Source of the DNA: Marthasterias glacialis
Lineage: Eukaryota > Echinodermata > Asteroidea > Forcipulatida > Asteriidae
Reading direction: 5' to 3'
Assembly (NCBI GenBank): GCA_911728455.2
Contig: OU452219.1
Span: 11,250,397 to 11,314,396, forward strand
Length of the DNA stretch: 64,000 nucleotides
Shown: piece after piece, positions 32,119 through 42,800 of the stretch
How the letters are laid out: every line of letters starts with the position of its first letter
How positions within the stretch are numbered: the stretch's first letter is position 1
The notes under the pieces: generated by a model
The model's database searches: none
What the model was told of the DNA's origin: nothing
The model's input: the letters and a program-made list of their open reading frames with translations, nothing else
Translations under genes and position numbers: made by a program

Positions 32119-34339
32119 CTAACTGTACAAAATCACAGAGTTAACCATCGGCAACCTAGACTAACCACTCAAGTTCTAGCCACAGTCCTTCTTGAAGCTG
32201 TGTGACTCAGGCTAGGTACCGGGGTTTTTCAGCTCCATATGGATTTTGTCAGTCCTCGACACGCTGAGCTGAATCTGGGACCCATTTGCCGCGTATCCCG
32301 TGAATTAGGAAGGGGCGGTTCGGAGTTGTTGTAATACTCCCACTTATAAGCCAAACAAATTTCAGAGTTTCCTTTTACGTGTCATTATGAATTTATAGCT
32401 AGGATGGTACTAGAGTGTATGTGGCGCAACGCTGTGTATGTTCGGGTTGTTGGAGGGATTTATTTTGTGCTCCCTTTCCTTGTTGAATAACCCCTGCTGC
32501 AGAAAGCAGAGTGGATCGAAATAAACTGTTTTTCCGAGTAGGGTTTATATAAAAAAAGGGGGAAATCTGTCTAACTATTTGTGTCCTTCTGTATGGGCTG
32601 ATCTGTTCTTTGCTCTATAGACTGAGCAAGTAGTTTTTGGATGGCTTGCAGAGCAGAATTCATCGTTCATACTCGTACATGTAACTGTAGTTGTATTATT
32701 TCATATATGGCCTATTATTGAGTATCTGAGATACGATCAAGCAATGAAGAGTTGGTTTTAGGGCAAAACCAAAATTGAACCGTTACCTTCTTTTTGTTGA
32801 AGTTGATTCAAGAAGAGTCCATACGTTTTCCACTGCCACTATATTGGTCATGTTCCCTGTCTGAAGTAGCAGTAATGCATACTGACTATCATTACACCAA
32901 AAGAGAGGTCAGCCTTTTTTACCCTACTTTGTACTATACTAGCCTCTGTCGTTTACATCAGAGAAAGGAACAACTACGTGTGATTAGAATGGGAGAATAC
33001 AAAGATGCTGAGCAGTGATGAAGATCTTTTGCTCGGACGTCACGTTCAACAATCAACTCTCACGAGAAAACTCGGTAAATTTGTTTGCTCTTGTAGAGAA
33101 CTGTATCAACCCTTTCAATTAACAAGGGTGGAGCACAAACTTTGTGTAAGTCTGTGAACTCGATTTCTTAAGTGTAGATTTTTTGAAGTTCACTTTGCGT
33201 GTACATGTAGACCTACGCTGTCTCGAACGACTTGTTGAAAGACTATTGGCGCAGTTTAGGATTTTTGTATCTCTTGATTTTGTTCATGAAACATTTGCGA
33301 AGATAGGAGATGTCTCCTCAAGCCCACATTTTGTTTTAGATGGAAATTCTACAAATCAGTAGTTTTATGGGGTCCTTTATTTATTAAAATGTTCCACGTT
33401 AATGTCATGGGGGTCTCGAGAAAGTGTTATCAGAGACCAGTGATGGCGTATAATGCATTCGAGATTCTGCACTAAACGTCAGATTCAGCTATCACATTAA
33501 ACGAACCATAAACCAAGTCTGAAGAAACTAACCGTTGACTAGGCGTGTCTACATTTGGCAAAAAGGGGCCCGCAGGATCACTCAGTTCACCAACGCATGG
33601 ATAACTACACGGCTCAATGAGAAAACAACTTAGACAGCTTAAATAAATACACCAAGTGCAATTTACTTTGAAATTCAGGTGAGTTGGCAGAAAGCTGAAT
33701 GAGTGTGGCACCAGCGATCCTACCCTATCGATAACGAGTCGAAGGGTCCTTCATTATTACAAGACTTGCACTCTTTAAATATTATTTATATTTACTTATC
33801 CCCCGCTTTTGGCGAAATCTCACCGGAGACATTTTGAATACAAGAGCCCCTGTGGTTTTGTAAGGGGCCAATTGCAGTCGTTACTCTCGCTTGGTTTCCG
33901 TTCCTTAAAAACTGTTTACGCTAGCGGTTCAACTTGAACCATGGAGTGTGAAGTTTTTGTCGGCAAACACGCCGGGTTTACCCAATAGGCTTGTGAATGG
34001 GATTTGCTATCCATATGATCCCCACAGTTTATGCATGGACCGATCGGCACACACCTGCACGCTGAATCATTTATACAATATTTAGGTTAAGCAGACACTG
34101 ATATAAGAGAAAAAAAACTTCTCTTTGGCAAGAATTTAAAACTCGGCCGCGGGATCACTTTCATGCAAACAAACCCATGTTATGTTTCAAGATTTGAGTT
34201 TGGTGAGGGGAGCTGGTGAGTGACTTAGAACTTAAAGGGACAAAACCTCGTGGGTCTGGGGGAAGAAGTTCCTTCACATTCTTATAAGTTTCACTTAAGT
34301 TTTACATTCTTAAAGTTTCACAAGGAGGTCAGGTTTTAG

Positions 34340-34493
34340 TGAAAACGGTGAGTATCTTGGCAGGTATTTTGTTCACGTTCATTACGTGCTTATTTCAATC
34401 AATTAAACGGGGTCCTACAATGATATTTTTTGGACGTTGCAAAGTATTTCAGACGGATGATTATAATAAACGAGGTTTCAGGTGTAACTACTC
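34340..34493 (+). repeat. Dispersed repeat family J, copy interrupted by the hAT MITE
   Basis: GTGAAAACGGTGAG, GTTCACGTTCATTACGTGCT, TATTTCAATC and AAGTATTTCAGACGGATGAT follow the family order. The hAT MITE at 34502 sits at its right edge. Confidence 0.6.
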
Positions 34494-34501
34494 ATTTTTG
34501 T

Positions 34502-34860
34502 CAGTGGCGTAATAAGGGGGAGGGGGCACGGGCGCACGTGCCCACCCCCCCCCCCCATCAATGTCCGCCCCCGGTCCCCCTCCCTCAATTTAAAATTACC
34601 AAAATAAAATGTTACATTTTGTAAGCTTTTATGTAGTAATTTAAATGTTTTTTGTAAACTATTTTTCTATTTACACACAGACAGTGTATTTGTTTTTTTA
34701 CCTCCATGTCAGATTATCTTATAAAAAATAGTAAATGGCGTAACAAGAGCGCTGAAAAGGGGCTTGTTTAGGAAAAGTGAACATTTTTAATTGGCAAGAA
34801 GTGGCCACCTAGAAAATAACGGTGTGCCCCCCTTAAACTTTTACCCTGGTTTCGCCGCTG
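34502..34860. mobile_element. hAT-type MITE with perfect 8-bp target duplication
   Basis: The element starts CAGTGGCG and ends CGCCGCTG, which are near-perfect terminal inverted repeats. It is flanked on both sides by the identical 8-mer ATTTTTGT (34494-34501 and 34861-34868), the expected hAT target duplication. The interior begins C/G-rich and is then AT-rich with no coding frame. It is homologous along its length to 19250-19635. Confidence 0.88.
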
Positions 34861-35329
34861 ATTTTTGTCGACAATTGCAACTCAATACTTTGTGTTTTAA
34901 CCCATGAACTTCCCAGAAATTTGCATTTGAGGTTATTCACAATAGTCAACGCAGTCAATAGTGATTAGATTAATGTTGAAGCAAAACTAGTCTCGATCGT
35001 AAAGGAACAGGCTACGTTTTTCGACCCTTTTAAACTGAGTTCACTTATCATTAGAAAACAGCTTAGGTTAGTTTTACCAAAAGTGCAAGCATTAAATTCG
35101 CTTCAGTATTTTATAACATGGAAATTACTTTTCGAGGTGTGAAAAGTATATATAAAACTTTTTTTTTAACTAAAAAAAAAACTGAAAAATGACACACCAC
35201 TATTATACATACTTACAAAATAAAAGTGTTAACGATAGTATAATTACAAACAATAGAGACGAGATAGTAGCACAATAAAAAAAACACTGCAATCTAAAAT
35301 GCCAAATAAAAGACTGACAAAGGATTCGC

Positions 35330-35517
35330 CTAGCCACCGTCACTTATAAGCGAGCCACCAAAGCATGAACGCCTCGCTTATAATCCTCCCATGATATAAT
35401 ATCATGGTATCACAACAGAGCATCCACTCAAATTTAACTTAAGCGAGCCAGAATTAGAACGGGAGCGTTAACATGATATGTGACCGCCTCGCTTATAATA
35501 TTGCAACGGTGGCTGGT
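35330..35517. mobile_element. MITE with AGCCACCGT termini
   Basis: AGCCACCGT (35332-35340) is matched by ACGGTGGCT (35506-35514). Subterminal CTTATAAGCGAG and CTCGCTTATAA are further inverted repeats, and CCTCGCTTATAAT is repeated internally. Length is about 188 bp with no coding capacity. Confidence 0.7.
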
Positions 35518-36734
35518 CGGATCGGATAAGACTGCAGACAAGTCCATCTCCTCTTCCTAAGAAATGCTATCTCCTGTATGTAAAACATAATAGGGCAGAA
35601 AAAATCGTACGACATTTTAAACCGTTTTAAAATTTTGAGTCGCATTAAAATGGTGTGTTTTTGTGTGTTTTACTTCGGAAGGATGTTGACGCTCAATGAC
35701 ATCCTTTGAAGTTCGCAATATACATATTTTGCAGTCAACAAGGTGAACACAACAGTCTTATAGGAGAAAAAAAACATTGTGGTCGGTAAGGCAAAAAAAA
35801 GTGAGTTGATGTTCACTTTATTTAGACCCCTTTTTCAGACGTGTTTAGACAGTAACCTCAATCCCTTGTGCATACCTCGCTCATCCCCTCGGTGGTGTCC
35901 ACCCTCTTGACACCACTGATAGGTTGCTTAAACTGGTGCTACGACGGATTCTGAGAAGAAATACTTCAATCTAAAGACATGACATGGTCAAGAGGTGGCA
36001 TTTCTTCTCCAACCGAAAATCTCATAAAAAAAAGTGGCATATGAGACATTCACGCGCAAATTACTTCCAACAATTAAATTCAAACCCAATGTTTTGTGCC
36101 AATGTGTTGTTTGATCACACGAAGCGTGAAATGCAGAAGGGGGAATTGTGATCTCCGATCTGAACAAACACCGGGGAGTAAAAAGCCCTTTCCCAAAAGC
36201 ACCCTCAAACTGTGCCAAGTCGACCGCGTAAAAACGGGGGGGGAAAAACTTGCGGGTCCCGTAAAGAAAGTGACACCGTGCACAGCAATTGATCGTGTTT
36301 TTTTAATGACGGATGTTGATGTTGACTCTAACGTGTGTTTATCCTGGGTAGATAGGCGAGAATGGAAACCTGTAACAATCCATTTCGCGCTGGACTGACT
36401 CTAGTACACCATGGATATCAACTTGACCTTTGAATACCTTGGGGGCTAAATATTGCTTTCACTGAATCAACCCTGCTAGGATTTGACGTTTACTTTGGTC
36501 CCTTCTATGCTGCTTCTAAACCAAGAGGGAAGCGCCGGCTAAAAAAAAACAAATTTATCATTCTGAAATTTGGAGGAGATTGGAGGGCTGGGCGGACGTA
36601 AACGTTTCTAACTTGACGATGTTAGTCATTTGGAACCTATCACATGAGCCGTTGTTACGGGCAACGTGGAGGCAACGACTTCAGTAGCACAAGCTATATT
36701 TCACATATCACAGTCTTACCATTTCCAAGAAACG

Positions 36735-36815
36735 TATGTGAAAACTTATGCGGATGTGACATGGCCCATACGATTGAAATAATAAAACTGAATTGAATTA
36801 AATATTTTGTTTTTA
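36735..36815 (+). repeat. Possible retroelement 3' tail
   Basis: CATACGATTGAAATAATAAA followed by ACTGAATTGAATTAAA resembles the GAATT-repeat tails of non-LTR elements. No coding remnant upstream. Confidence 0.3.
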
Positions 36816-37119
36816 TGTTTTCGATCAGTAATGAGACATAACTTAATTATTTGCCTCTTCCCTCATACATTATTGATCCTCAAGTATTCGTATAATCTAT
36901 TTACACACGCATAAAAATAAAATAAAAAATAAAAAATAGAAACAAAATTGAATGAAAAACAAAACAGACACTAGAATTCTCACACCTATTCATTGTTAAG
37001 AAGATCAAAACTTTGCTTTAAAATTTTGCTTTGTGTTAAGTCCATGGTAACGGCGTTCCTGCTTACCAAGATTTCCACGATTTACACCAGCTTTCTGAAA
37101 TTGTGCCCTGCATGGGCCT

Positions 37120-37362
37120 ACTCTAAACATCTCCTGGGTCAGAATTGACCCGGATTTCGGGTTCCAATGAGGGCCTGACTCATTTCTGGATCAGGCTGAA
37201 CCAGAAATTGGTTAAAAATTGGAGACTATGACTGAGATTCTGCCTCAGTTTTACACAGTTGTGGGGTAGTTAGACACGGGTCATACTGACCCAGAATTGG
37301 GTCAGGTCATCCCCTGCGAACTGGAAATCCAGGTCAATTCTTACCCGTTTAGTGTTTAGAGT
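37120..37362. mobile_element. MITE with ACTCTAAACA termini and GGGTCAGAATTGACCC arms
   Basis: ACTCTAAACA (37120-37129) is matched by TGTTTAGAGT (37353-37362). Just inside, GGGTCAGAATTGACCCGG corresponds to the inverted CCAGGTCAATTCTTACCC. Several more GGGTCA/TGACCC words lie within the 243 bp. Confidence 0.75.
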
Positions 37363-37372
37363 GTATATTATA

Positions 37373-37529
37373 GACCGTTATTTTTTAGAAACCACGGCTT
37401 CCGTCGGCTTCGACTTTGGCTTCGGCTTCCGCTTCGGCTTCGGCTTTGGCTTCGACTTCGACTTCGGCTTGGGCTCTGGCTCCAACCAAGCATGGATCCT
37501 AAGCCAAAGCTGCGGTTTTGAAAAAGGCC
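37373..37529. mobile_element. Foldback MITE family A, copy 3, arm turned into GGCTTC/GGCTTT hexamers
   Basis: GAAACCACGGCTTC begins the left arm, which then runs as about 15 hexamers of the GGCTTC/GACTTC/GGCTTT type. The right arm is short (AAGCCAAAGCTGCGGTTTTG) and ends near AAAGGCC. The arms are unequal, suggesting one-sided expansion. Confidence 0.7.
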
Positions 37530-37710
37530 GTAATTTCCCTGAAGCCGCTAAGCGCTTTTACCCAAGTTTTGCTTAGCAGAAAAGGGTTACCACTACCAGC
37601 CAAAATACCAAGTATTGAATATTGCTTTACGACTGGTTGCCAGCTAATTATCATCTAGTAAGCAGCTTTTACATGCTTATAAGATCGAAAGCGACTTCTC
37701 AATCTACCAT

Positions 37711-37859
37711 AGTCCCTTTTAGAAACCACGGCTATGGGTCTTGGGCTTGGCCGAGGGTCCGTCAGTTTACATGCGCTTTCCCTATAACAGGGCTTTCAAA
37801 CAGGCGGAGAGAACCCAAGCTGAAGCCCAAAGCCGACGCGATGGTTTGATAAGGGGCCA
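37711..37859. mobile_element. Foldback MITE family A, copy 4
   Basis: The left side AGAAACCACGGCTATGGGTC and the right side GCCGACGCGATGGTTTGATA, with a loop holding TTTCAAACAGGCGGAGAGAA, align with copy 2. It is only about 180 bp from copy 3. Confidence 0.75.
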
Positions 37860-38639
37860 GAACTTCAGGAAGCTTCTTCACATAGTTAATAAAGCCGTTA
37901 AGCTGAATATACTGCTTAACTAGCTTATTTGCTAAGCATAAATAAGCTGGGGACCGGTCACAGGCAATGTATGTTCTATAGCATTGTGCTGGTCACCAGT
38001 TTCTGCAAAACAAGACGTTTTGGTCTTGAGAAATAGTTTGCGCTTTACAGCTTCTGTGTGAAATATTGGGCCCAGATTCGATTGCTATACACGGTGACAC
38101 ATGGAGACAGGTTAAATCTCTTATGATTTACAGCCGGAGATTAAAACCGCCAAAACTTTCAGACATATTGGGAGCAGGCAGGTCCGTCGGGATACCAGGC
38201 ATTCAGTGTTATCATTTCTCATCCAGATTTTTTTATTGGCTAAATATCCGGGTCAGCCGCCAAACCATACACCACTTTTTGCTGTCAACTTTCTATCAAG
38301 CAAAAAGGCCAATGAGCTATATATTATAGACATTTTGCTTTTATTAAGCTCCATGCAGTGAAACGTTATGATTAGGGGGTCTATCTTTAAGTTTTGAATG
38401 TTGTATGATTTTAGGCATGTGGCTAGTAGCGTGACGGAGATAGATTTAGTTTAATCTCACAGGCACACCATACAACGTAACTCTTGAGTCTCTTCTTGAA
38501 AAGAGCTCGTTGGCTTGCTCCTCAGCATTTCGACTGCCTTTTCGTCGTCAGCGGAATCAGGACGGTGGACTGGAAAGGCTACCGTACGTCATGAGTTCTT
38601 AAATCATTTGTAATGGGTGAAAACTGAAGACCAGTTCCT

Positions 38640-38775
38640 GCTGCTTACCCGCAGCCCTGATGATAGAACCATAGAGCTAATAGCTTTATGCTATTAGCAT
38701 AATAGAACACACTAACCATGGAGTCGAAACGTCGAGGTTAACAAAACGGCTCTATTCGGAGCCACCACACCTTCC
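38640..38775. repeat. Repeat Q, copy with CGAAACGTCGA and a GGCTCT…GGAGCC hairpin
   Basis: CCTGATGATAGAACC, GAGTCGAAACGTCGAGG and CGGCTCTATTCGGAGCCACC occur in the same order as at 61850-61925. CTGATGA followed by CGAAAC also resembles the conserved core of hammerhead ribozymes that are known from Penelope-like elements. The stem-II pairing expected of a working ribozyme is not clear here. Confidence 0.55.
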
Positions 38776-39065
38776 TGGAAAACAATCTTTATGAGCCTCA
38801 AACCAATTACCTAGTAGTAATAATTATCAGCTAAAATGAGTGTTGATCTCCATTCTTCATTAACCACCATGATTTTTGTTTCCCTGCCCGTGGCTATACC
38901 TTCAGTGTATCCACATTGATTCCATGGATTTGGAAAAAAAAAAGCACGGAAAAACTAAGACGACCGCCGCAGGAACAAAGAGTATCAATTCACTGCGTTT
39001 GTTATAGTCTTGGGTAACAAACCATCACTTACGGTCAAACAAGTTCCCCCTGGGGTGTGGATATG

Positions 39066-39096
39066 CCCCCAAATATTTACATATTTGTTTGTTGAC
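39066..39096. promoter_or_regulatory. Cluster of forkhead-like words
   Basis: CCCAAATATTTACATATTTG is followed by TTTGTTTGTTGAC within 30 bp, in sequence that looks unique. Candidate regulatory site only. Confidence 0.25.
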
Positions 39097-40664
39097 GCAG
39101 TCTTGTTCATTGATACACACCACATTCCGAGGACGTAGAGAACCGGAATGTTCTAACTGAAAATATCAATATACAATGGACGTCCCGTTGTTCGGTGACC
39201 GAAAACTCTTGCTGTAAGGTTTACAAGCCGATTGATTGAACTGCCGGGGAAATATTTCGGTTCATGGGTACCTTTTAAAAAAATGAAATAATTTGCACTT
39301 GAATATTCTGCCCCTCAAACAGCAAGATACCTTTGATATCAAGCTTGGATACACACTTGGGTAGAGGGTGTAACTGTTGAACGAATTCACACCTCTAAGA
39401 GTTCAACATTACGTGAATAAAAACATGCTTTTAAAAACACCCTTATTAAATCGCTGAGTGACAACTTGCCAGTGGATAGGCGTATGTACAGTCACGACAC
39501 AGTCATATTTTAAATATTCAATTATATCGTAACCTACCCGCATTAGTGTGTGTGACGCTAGCAGTAACTTATCAGTTCTTTGTTTGAAAAAAAAGAAAGT
39601 AGAACAATTACCTAAATGCGGATAAATACTGCCCTCTACTGTCAAAGTTCAGTGTGTTTCACATTATCATTTCCCCTGATTTTTAATACTCCACGCTCCA
39701 ATTGTTTCAAAATTCATGCAGAACGAGGTTCTTCGGTGGTGACAAAAAGGTATTCTGTCTCTCAGTAAACGCCAACAAAATACGGTTATAAAAGCGGGGG
39801 GGGGGTTCGATGTTGTAAAGCAGGAAAATAATCTGGAAAAGAAATTATTTATCAATCTACGTCAGCTTTTGTCCTCTTCATCTGGATCTAATGGAGCTCT
39901 CGTAAGCGTCTGGAGGATTGTGACACCTCGGGCGATCTCTGTTGTTTGTAAAAAAAGAAAGAAAGAAAACGAAACAGAAGCCCCGTCTTAATGTCAGCGG
40001 AATCAGATCATCAGCGCCGAGATCGGATAACAAGAGACTGCCGATTACCAGCTAAATTTTGCATGACACAAAACTCCTAATCCTTTTGAGCAGGCTGGTG
40101 GCGCAGGCTCCATTGAAAGGGTATTATTGCATTGCTTCAGGGTATGGGGAACTAGACAATGGGCCCACAAAGAACGAGTGGACACAGGACAAATCAAAAC
40201 TAGGCAATTTATTCACTTTCACTAAAACACCTTAGGAGCCCTCCTTATTATAAGCAAGATTATCTTCGTTTGAAAAGAAGATTTTCTTTCTTCAATTTTT
40301 AATGAGACATGCTTTTGGAATGTTTATGAAACATTTAAAACGCCCGTTCTCACTTCTTGTAGGGGGAAGTTCCATAATAGGTAATGATAGTGACTTCTAT
40401 TGCATATTGAACAGCACGCTGCGACCATTGGTTTTATGTTGTTGGGTTTTTGTTTTTTTCATTTACAAAAAAGTTCACTTACACTTGAGTTTGACAAAGT
40501 AGGCCTATTTTTGAACCTGGTGAATGTCATAATTTGAAAGGTTGAAGGTAGAATAGGATTGGTAAAGCTGATAGTGCAGTGTTCTACACTCTGTGTGATT
40601 CAATATTATACATGAAAAAGTAAACCTGCAAAAAATTGGACTCAATCCGTTGTCTGCGTCAAGA

Positions 40665-40860
40665 GAAAATAGTGAAAACCGTGCACATTTTCCAGCTAGT
40701 AAACACATTGTCCTTAATTTCGATTGTTACAATCGAAATTAAAACCAGAGTCTTCAAATTCTATTTTCTCAACCTTGACAGTATTTCAGACAGAAATATA
40801 TCTATGAAAATTGGTACTGGTATGATCTTCATAATCGGTGAGCTTTCAGATTGATACTGA
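40665..40860 (+). repeat. Dispersed repeat family J, well-preserved copy
   Basis: It contains the palindrome AATTTCGATTGT / ACAATCGAAATT (40716-40740, one central base) and GACAGTATTTCAGACAGAAA. It ends with GAGCTTTCAGATTGATAC. Confidence 0.75.
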
Positions 40861-41329
40861 TACAAAGAAACATCGATGAAAACCAATCCTGCTACCTTGA
40901 CACTTCAAGCTACGGCAGTGGGCCCATTAAAATGCTGAATGGTTTAGCTCATATACTGGTGCATTGTTTTTACATTCATTCTAATCTTACTGTGGAGACG
41001 ATAGCGCCGCACGGCAAGCAGCTTAAAAAGCCCACAGCGGCCTAAAATGGCCACAAAGGTATGACCCAGTTCCACTCTAAAAAGGTCAAAGTATTAGGTC
41101 ATGCATGTCCTGAATTAATAATTTCTAGTGTCTCTAATTTTAGCTTAGTATCTGACATTCTAAGCAAAACATTTTACTTATGTGTTCTGTTTTTTTTAAA
41201 TCAACACTAAATGGGTAAGAGAATTGAAGAGATACTTCATTGCTTTGTGGAATTAAGAGTTCATTCATTGAAATCCTCTACAGTAAAAAAAAACACAATA
41301 ATCTTAAAGGTAAAAACGATACTGGTTTG

Positions 41330-41870
41330 GGCAAGACTACATTCATCATCCAATCATCTAGCTTCAAGAAAAATTATTGTACCTATTAGGGATGATACAT
41401 CAATGTTTTTTTCTTTCCAATCCTCAAGTTTACAAGAAACAAATACGTCTACTTAAAAAAAGGATGATACATCATTATTTTCTTGAGAACTGTAACATCG
41501 TTCTAATCCTCTATTTCAAGAGAAATGTTTATACACTCTGAAGGGATGGTACACCATTGCAGCGGCGTGGCCAGGATTTTCTCACTGAGGGGAGGGGGGA
41601 CAACGTGGGGGCATTGCTTTTCAGTGGGGGCAGGTACCATGTTTTTTTTTAATGAATTACGTGGATCTACATCGGCTGGGGAGAGTGCGTCCACTATACA
41701 TCTCTTCTGGTTTCAAAGGATGATAATGTACATGATTGGTTTTCTGAAGAGGATATTCACTAAAATCTTTTCGTTTGAAGAAACGTTATTGCATCTAAAG
41801 GGATGGTACATTATTGGTTTCTGGAAGAACACAAATCTTGTTGAGATGACGGGTGGTAGCAGAAATAGAG
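41330..41870 (+). repeat. Degenerate tandem array K, ~80-100-bp unit
   Basis: Repeated words AGGGATGATACATCA / AAGGGATGGTACACCA, CTACATTCATC-type and CTAGCTTCAAGAAA recur every 80-100 bp. The array is broken by a CAGCGGCGTGGCC insertion near 41559-41700. It follows a family J copy. Confidence 0.65.
41559..41700. mobile_element. Fragment of a CAGYGGCGTRGCC element inside a tandem-repeat array
   Basis: GCAGCGGCGTGGCCAGGATT followed by G-rich sequence interrupts the ~80-100-bp repeat array that resumes after about 41700. The start resembles the hAT-type termini elsewhere in the window. No matching right terminus is evident, so the right boundary is approximate. Confidence 0.4.
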
Positions 41871-41913
41871 CAACAAGAATCGCCACAGGCCTATATTAAA
41901 GAATGGTGAAGAG

Positions 41914-42100
41914 CAGTGGCGTAACCAGCGGGGACAGGGGCAGGACCCCCCCCCCAACCCTTGCCCTCCCACCCCCACAAAAAAAAATGAGATCGAAAAA
42001 AATTGCACAAATTAATACATCGATTCATCAAAAGTCCCCTACCTAAAGCTACATCTTTGCCGCCCCCCCCCCCCAGTGAAAATTTCTAGCTGTGCCACTG
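41914..42100. mobile_element. hAT-type MITE, 187 bp
   Basis: Ends are CAGTGGCGTAACCAG and GCTGTGCCACTG. The flanks GTGAAGAG (41906-41913) and GTGAAGAC (42101-42108) match at 7 of 8 bases, supporting an 8-bp target duplication. C-runs lie inside both ends. It resembles 20588-20807 internally (AACCTTGCCC-type word, C-runs, AATGAGAT). Confidence 0.8.
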
Positions 42101-42150
42101 GTGAAGACGACCAGCGTATAATACTGTACACTGTTGGCGTCGAGAAACCA

Positions 42151-42277
42151 AGGCCGCGTCCGAACTTGCGGCTACGGCTACGGCTGCGGCTGTTGCTGAG
42201 GGTGTTGCCAAGGGCAGCCTATGCTTCAACGTATGATGACGCGGTGACGAAGCCGCAGCCGTAGCCGGAAACGGCTA
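42151..42277. mobile_element. Related foldback element with GGCTAC/GGCTGC arms
   Basis: The left arm GCGGCTACGGCTACGGCTGC and the right arm AGCCGCAGCCGTAGCCGG are complementary, within flanks GGCCG and ACGGCT. The plan matches family A (G-rich hexamer arms, short loop with TGCTTCAACG), but the hexamer has changed. Confidence 0.65.
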
Positions 42278-42619
42278 GCTCTGGAAAGCGGCAGCTCTGG
42301 TTCTTCTCAGAACCCATCACTTCTCAGCAAGCGGAAGGGAGTATTATTAAACAGATATCTTTTTTTTTATCTTGTGCACTATGAACAGCTTCAAATCTCA
42401 CTCGTACAGATTCAGTCTCAAAGCCAGTCATCAGGTTTGGAAGATTGTTCAACATCTGCATCAGGTATACACATTGAGGTCAGAGCAGTTATGGAAAAGA
42501 GGAAACACTGGTTTTGTAATGGTGCTTTAAAAAGATTTGTCATTTGTTTCTTGAAGAGCTAATTTATTCCCATCCGATAATAATAAACAAACACAAACAT
42601 TTGTGAACATTTCCATGAT

Positions 42620-42800
42620 TTATAGGGTCGTTTAAAGATATAGTGAAAACAATGGGGGATTGTCAGTGATTTTGTGCACGTTCATAAAGGTACGATTATA
42701 AAATGTGCTTACGCCGTTTGCTGCTACCAAAATTAGCAACAGAGTTGTAGATGATTTTCGATTGCTTCTCGTCTTTTGACAGTATTTCCAAAGGAAGTGT
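42620..42800 (+). repeat. Dispersed repeat family J, degraded copy
   Basis: GATTTTGTGCACGTTCATAA and, after an unrelated-looking stretch, TTTTGACAGTATTTCCAAAG keep the family order. Confidence 0.55.

Larger units (their letters stand above)
30026..34339. other. No gene seen apart from small sites listed
   Basis: Holds the repeat Q fragment, the CTCF-like motif and the CATGTA repeat. Frames are short and not protein-like. Confidence 0.5.
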
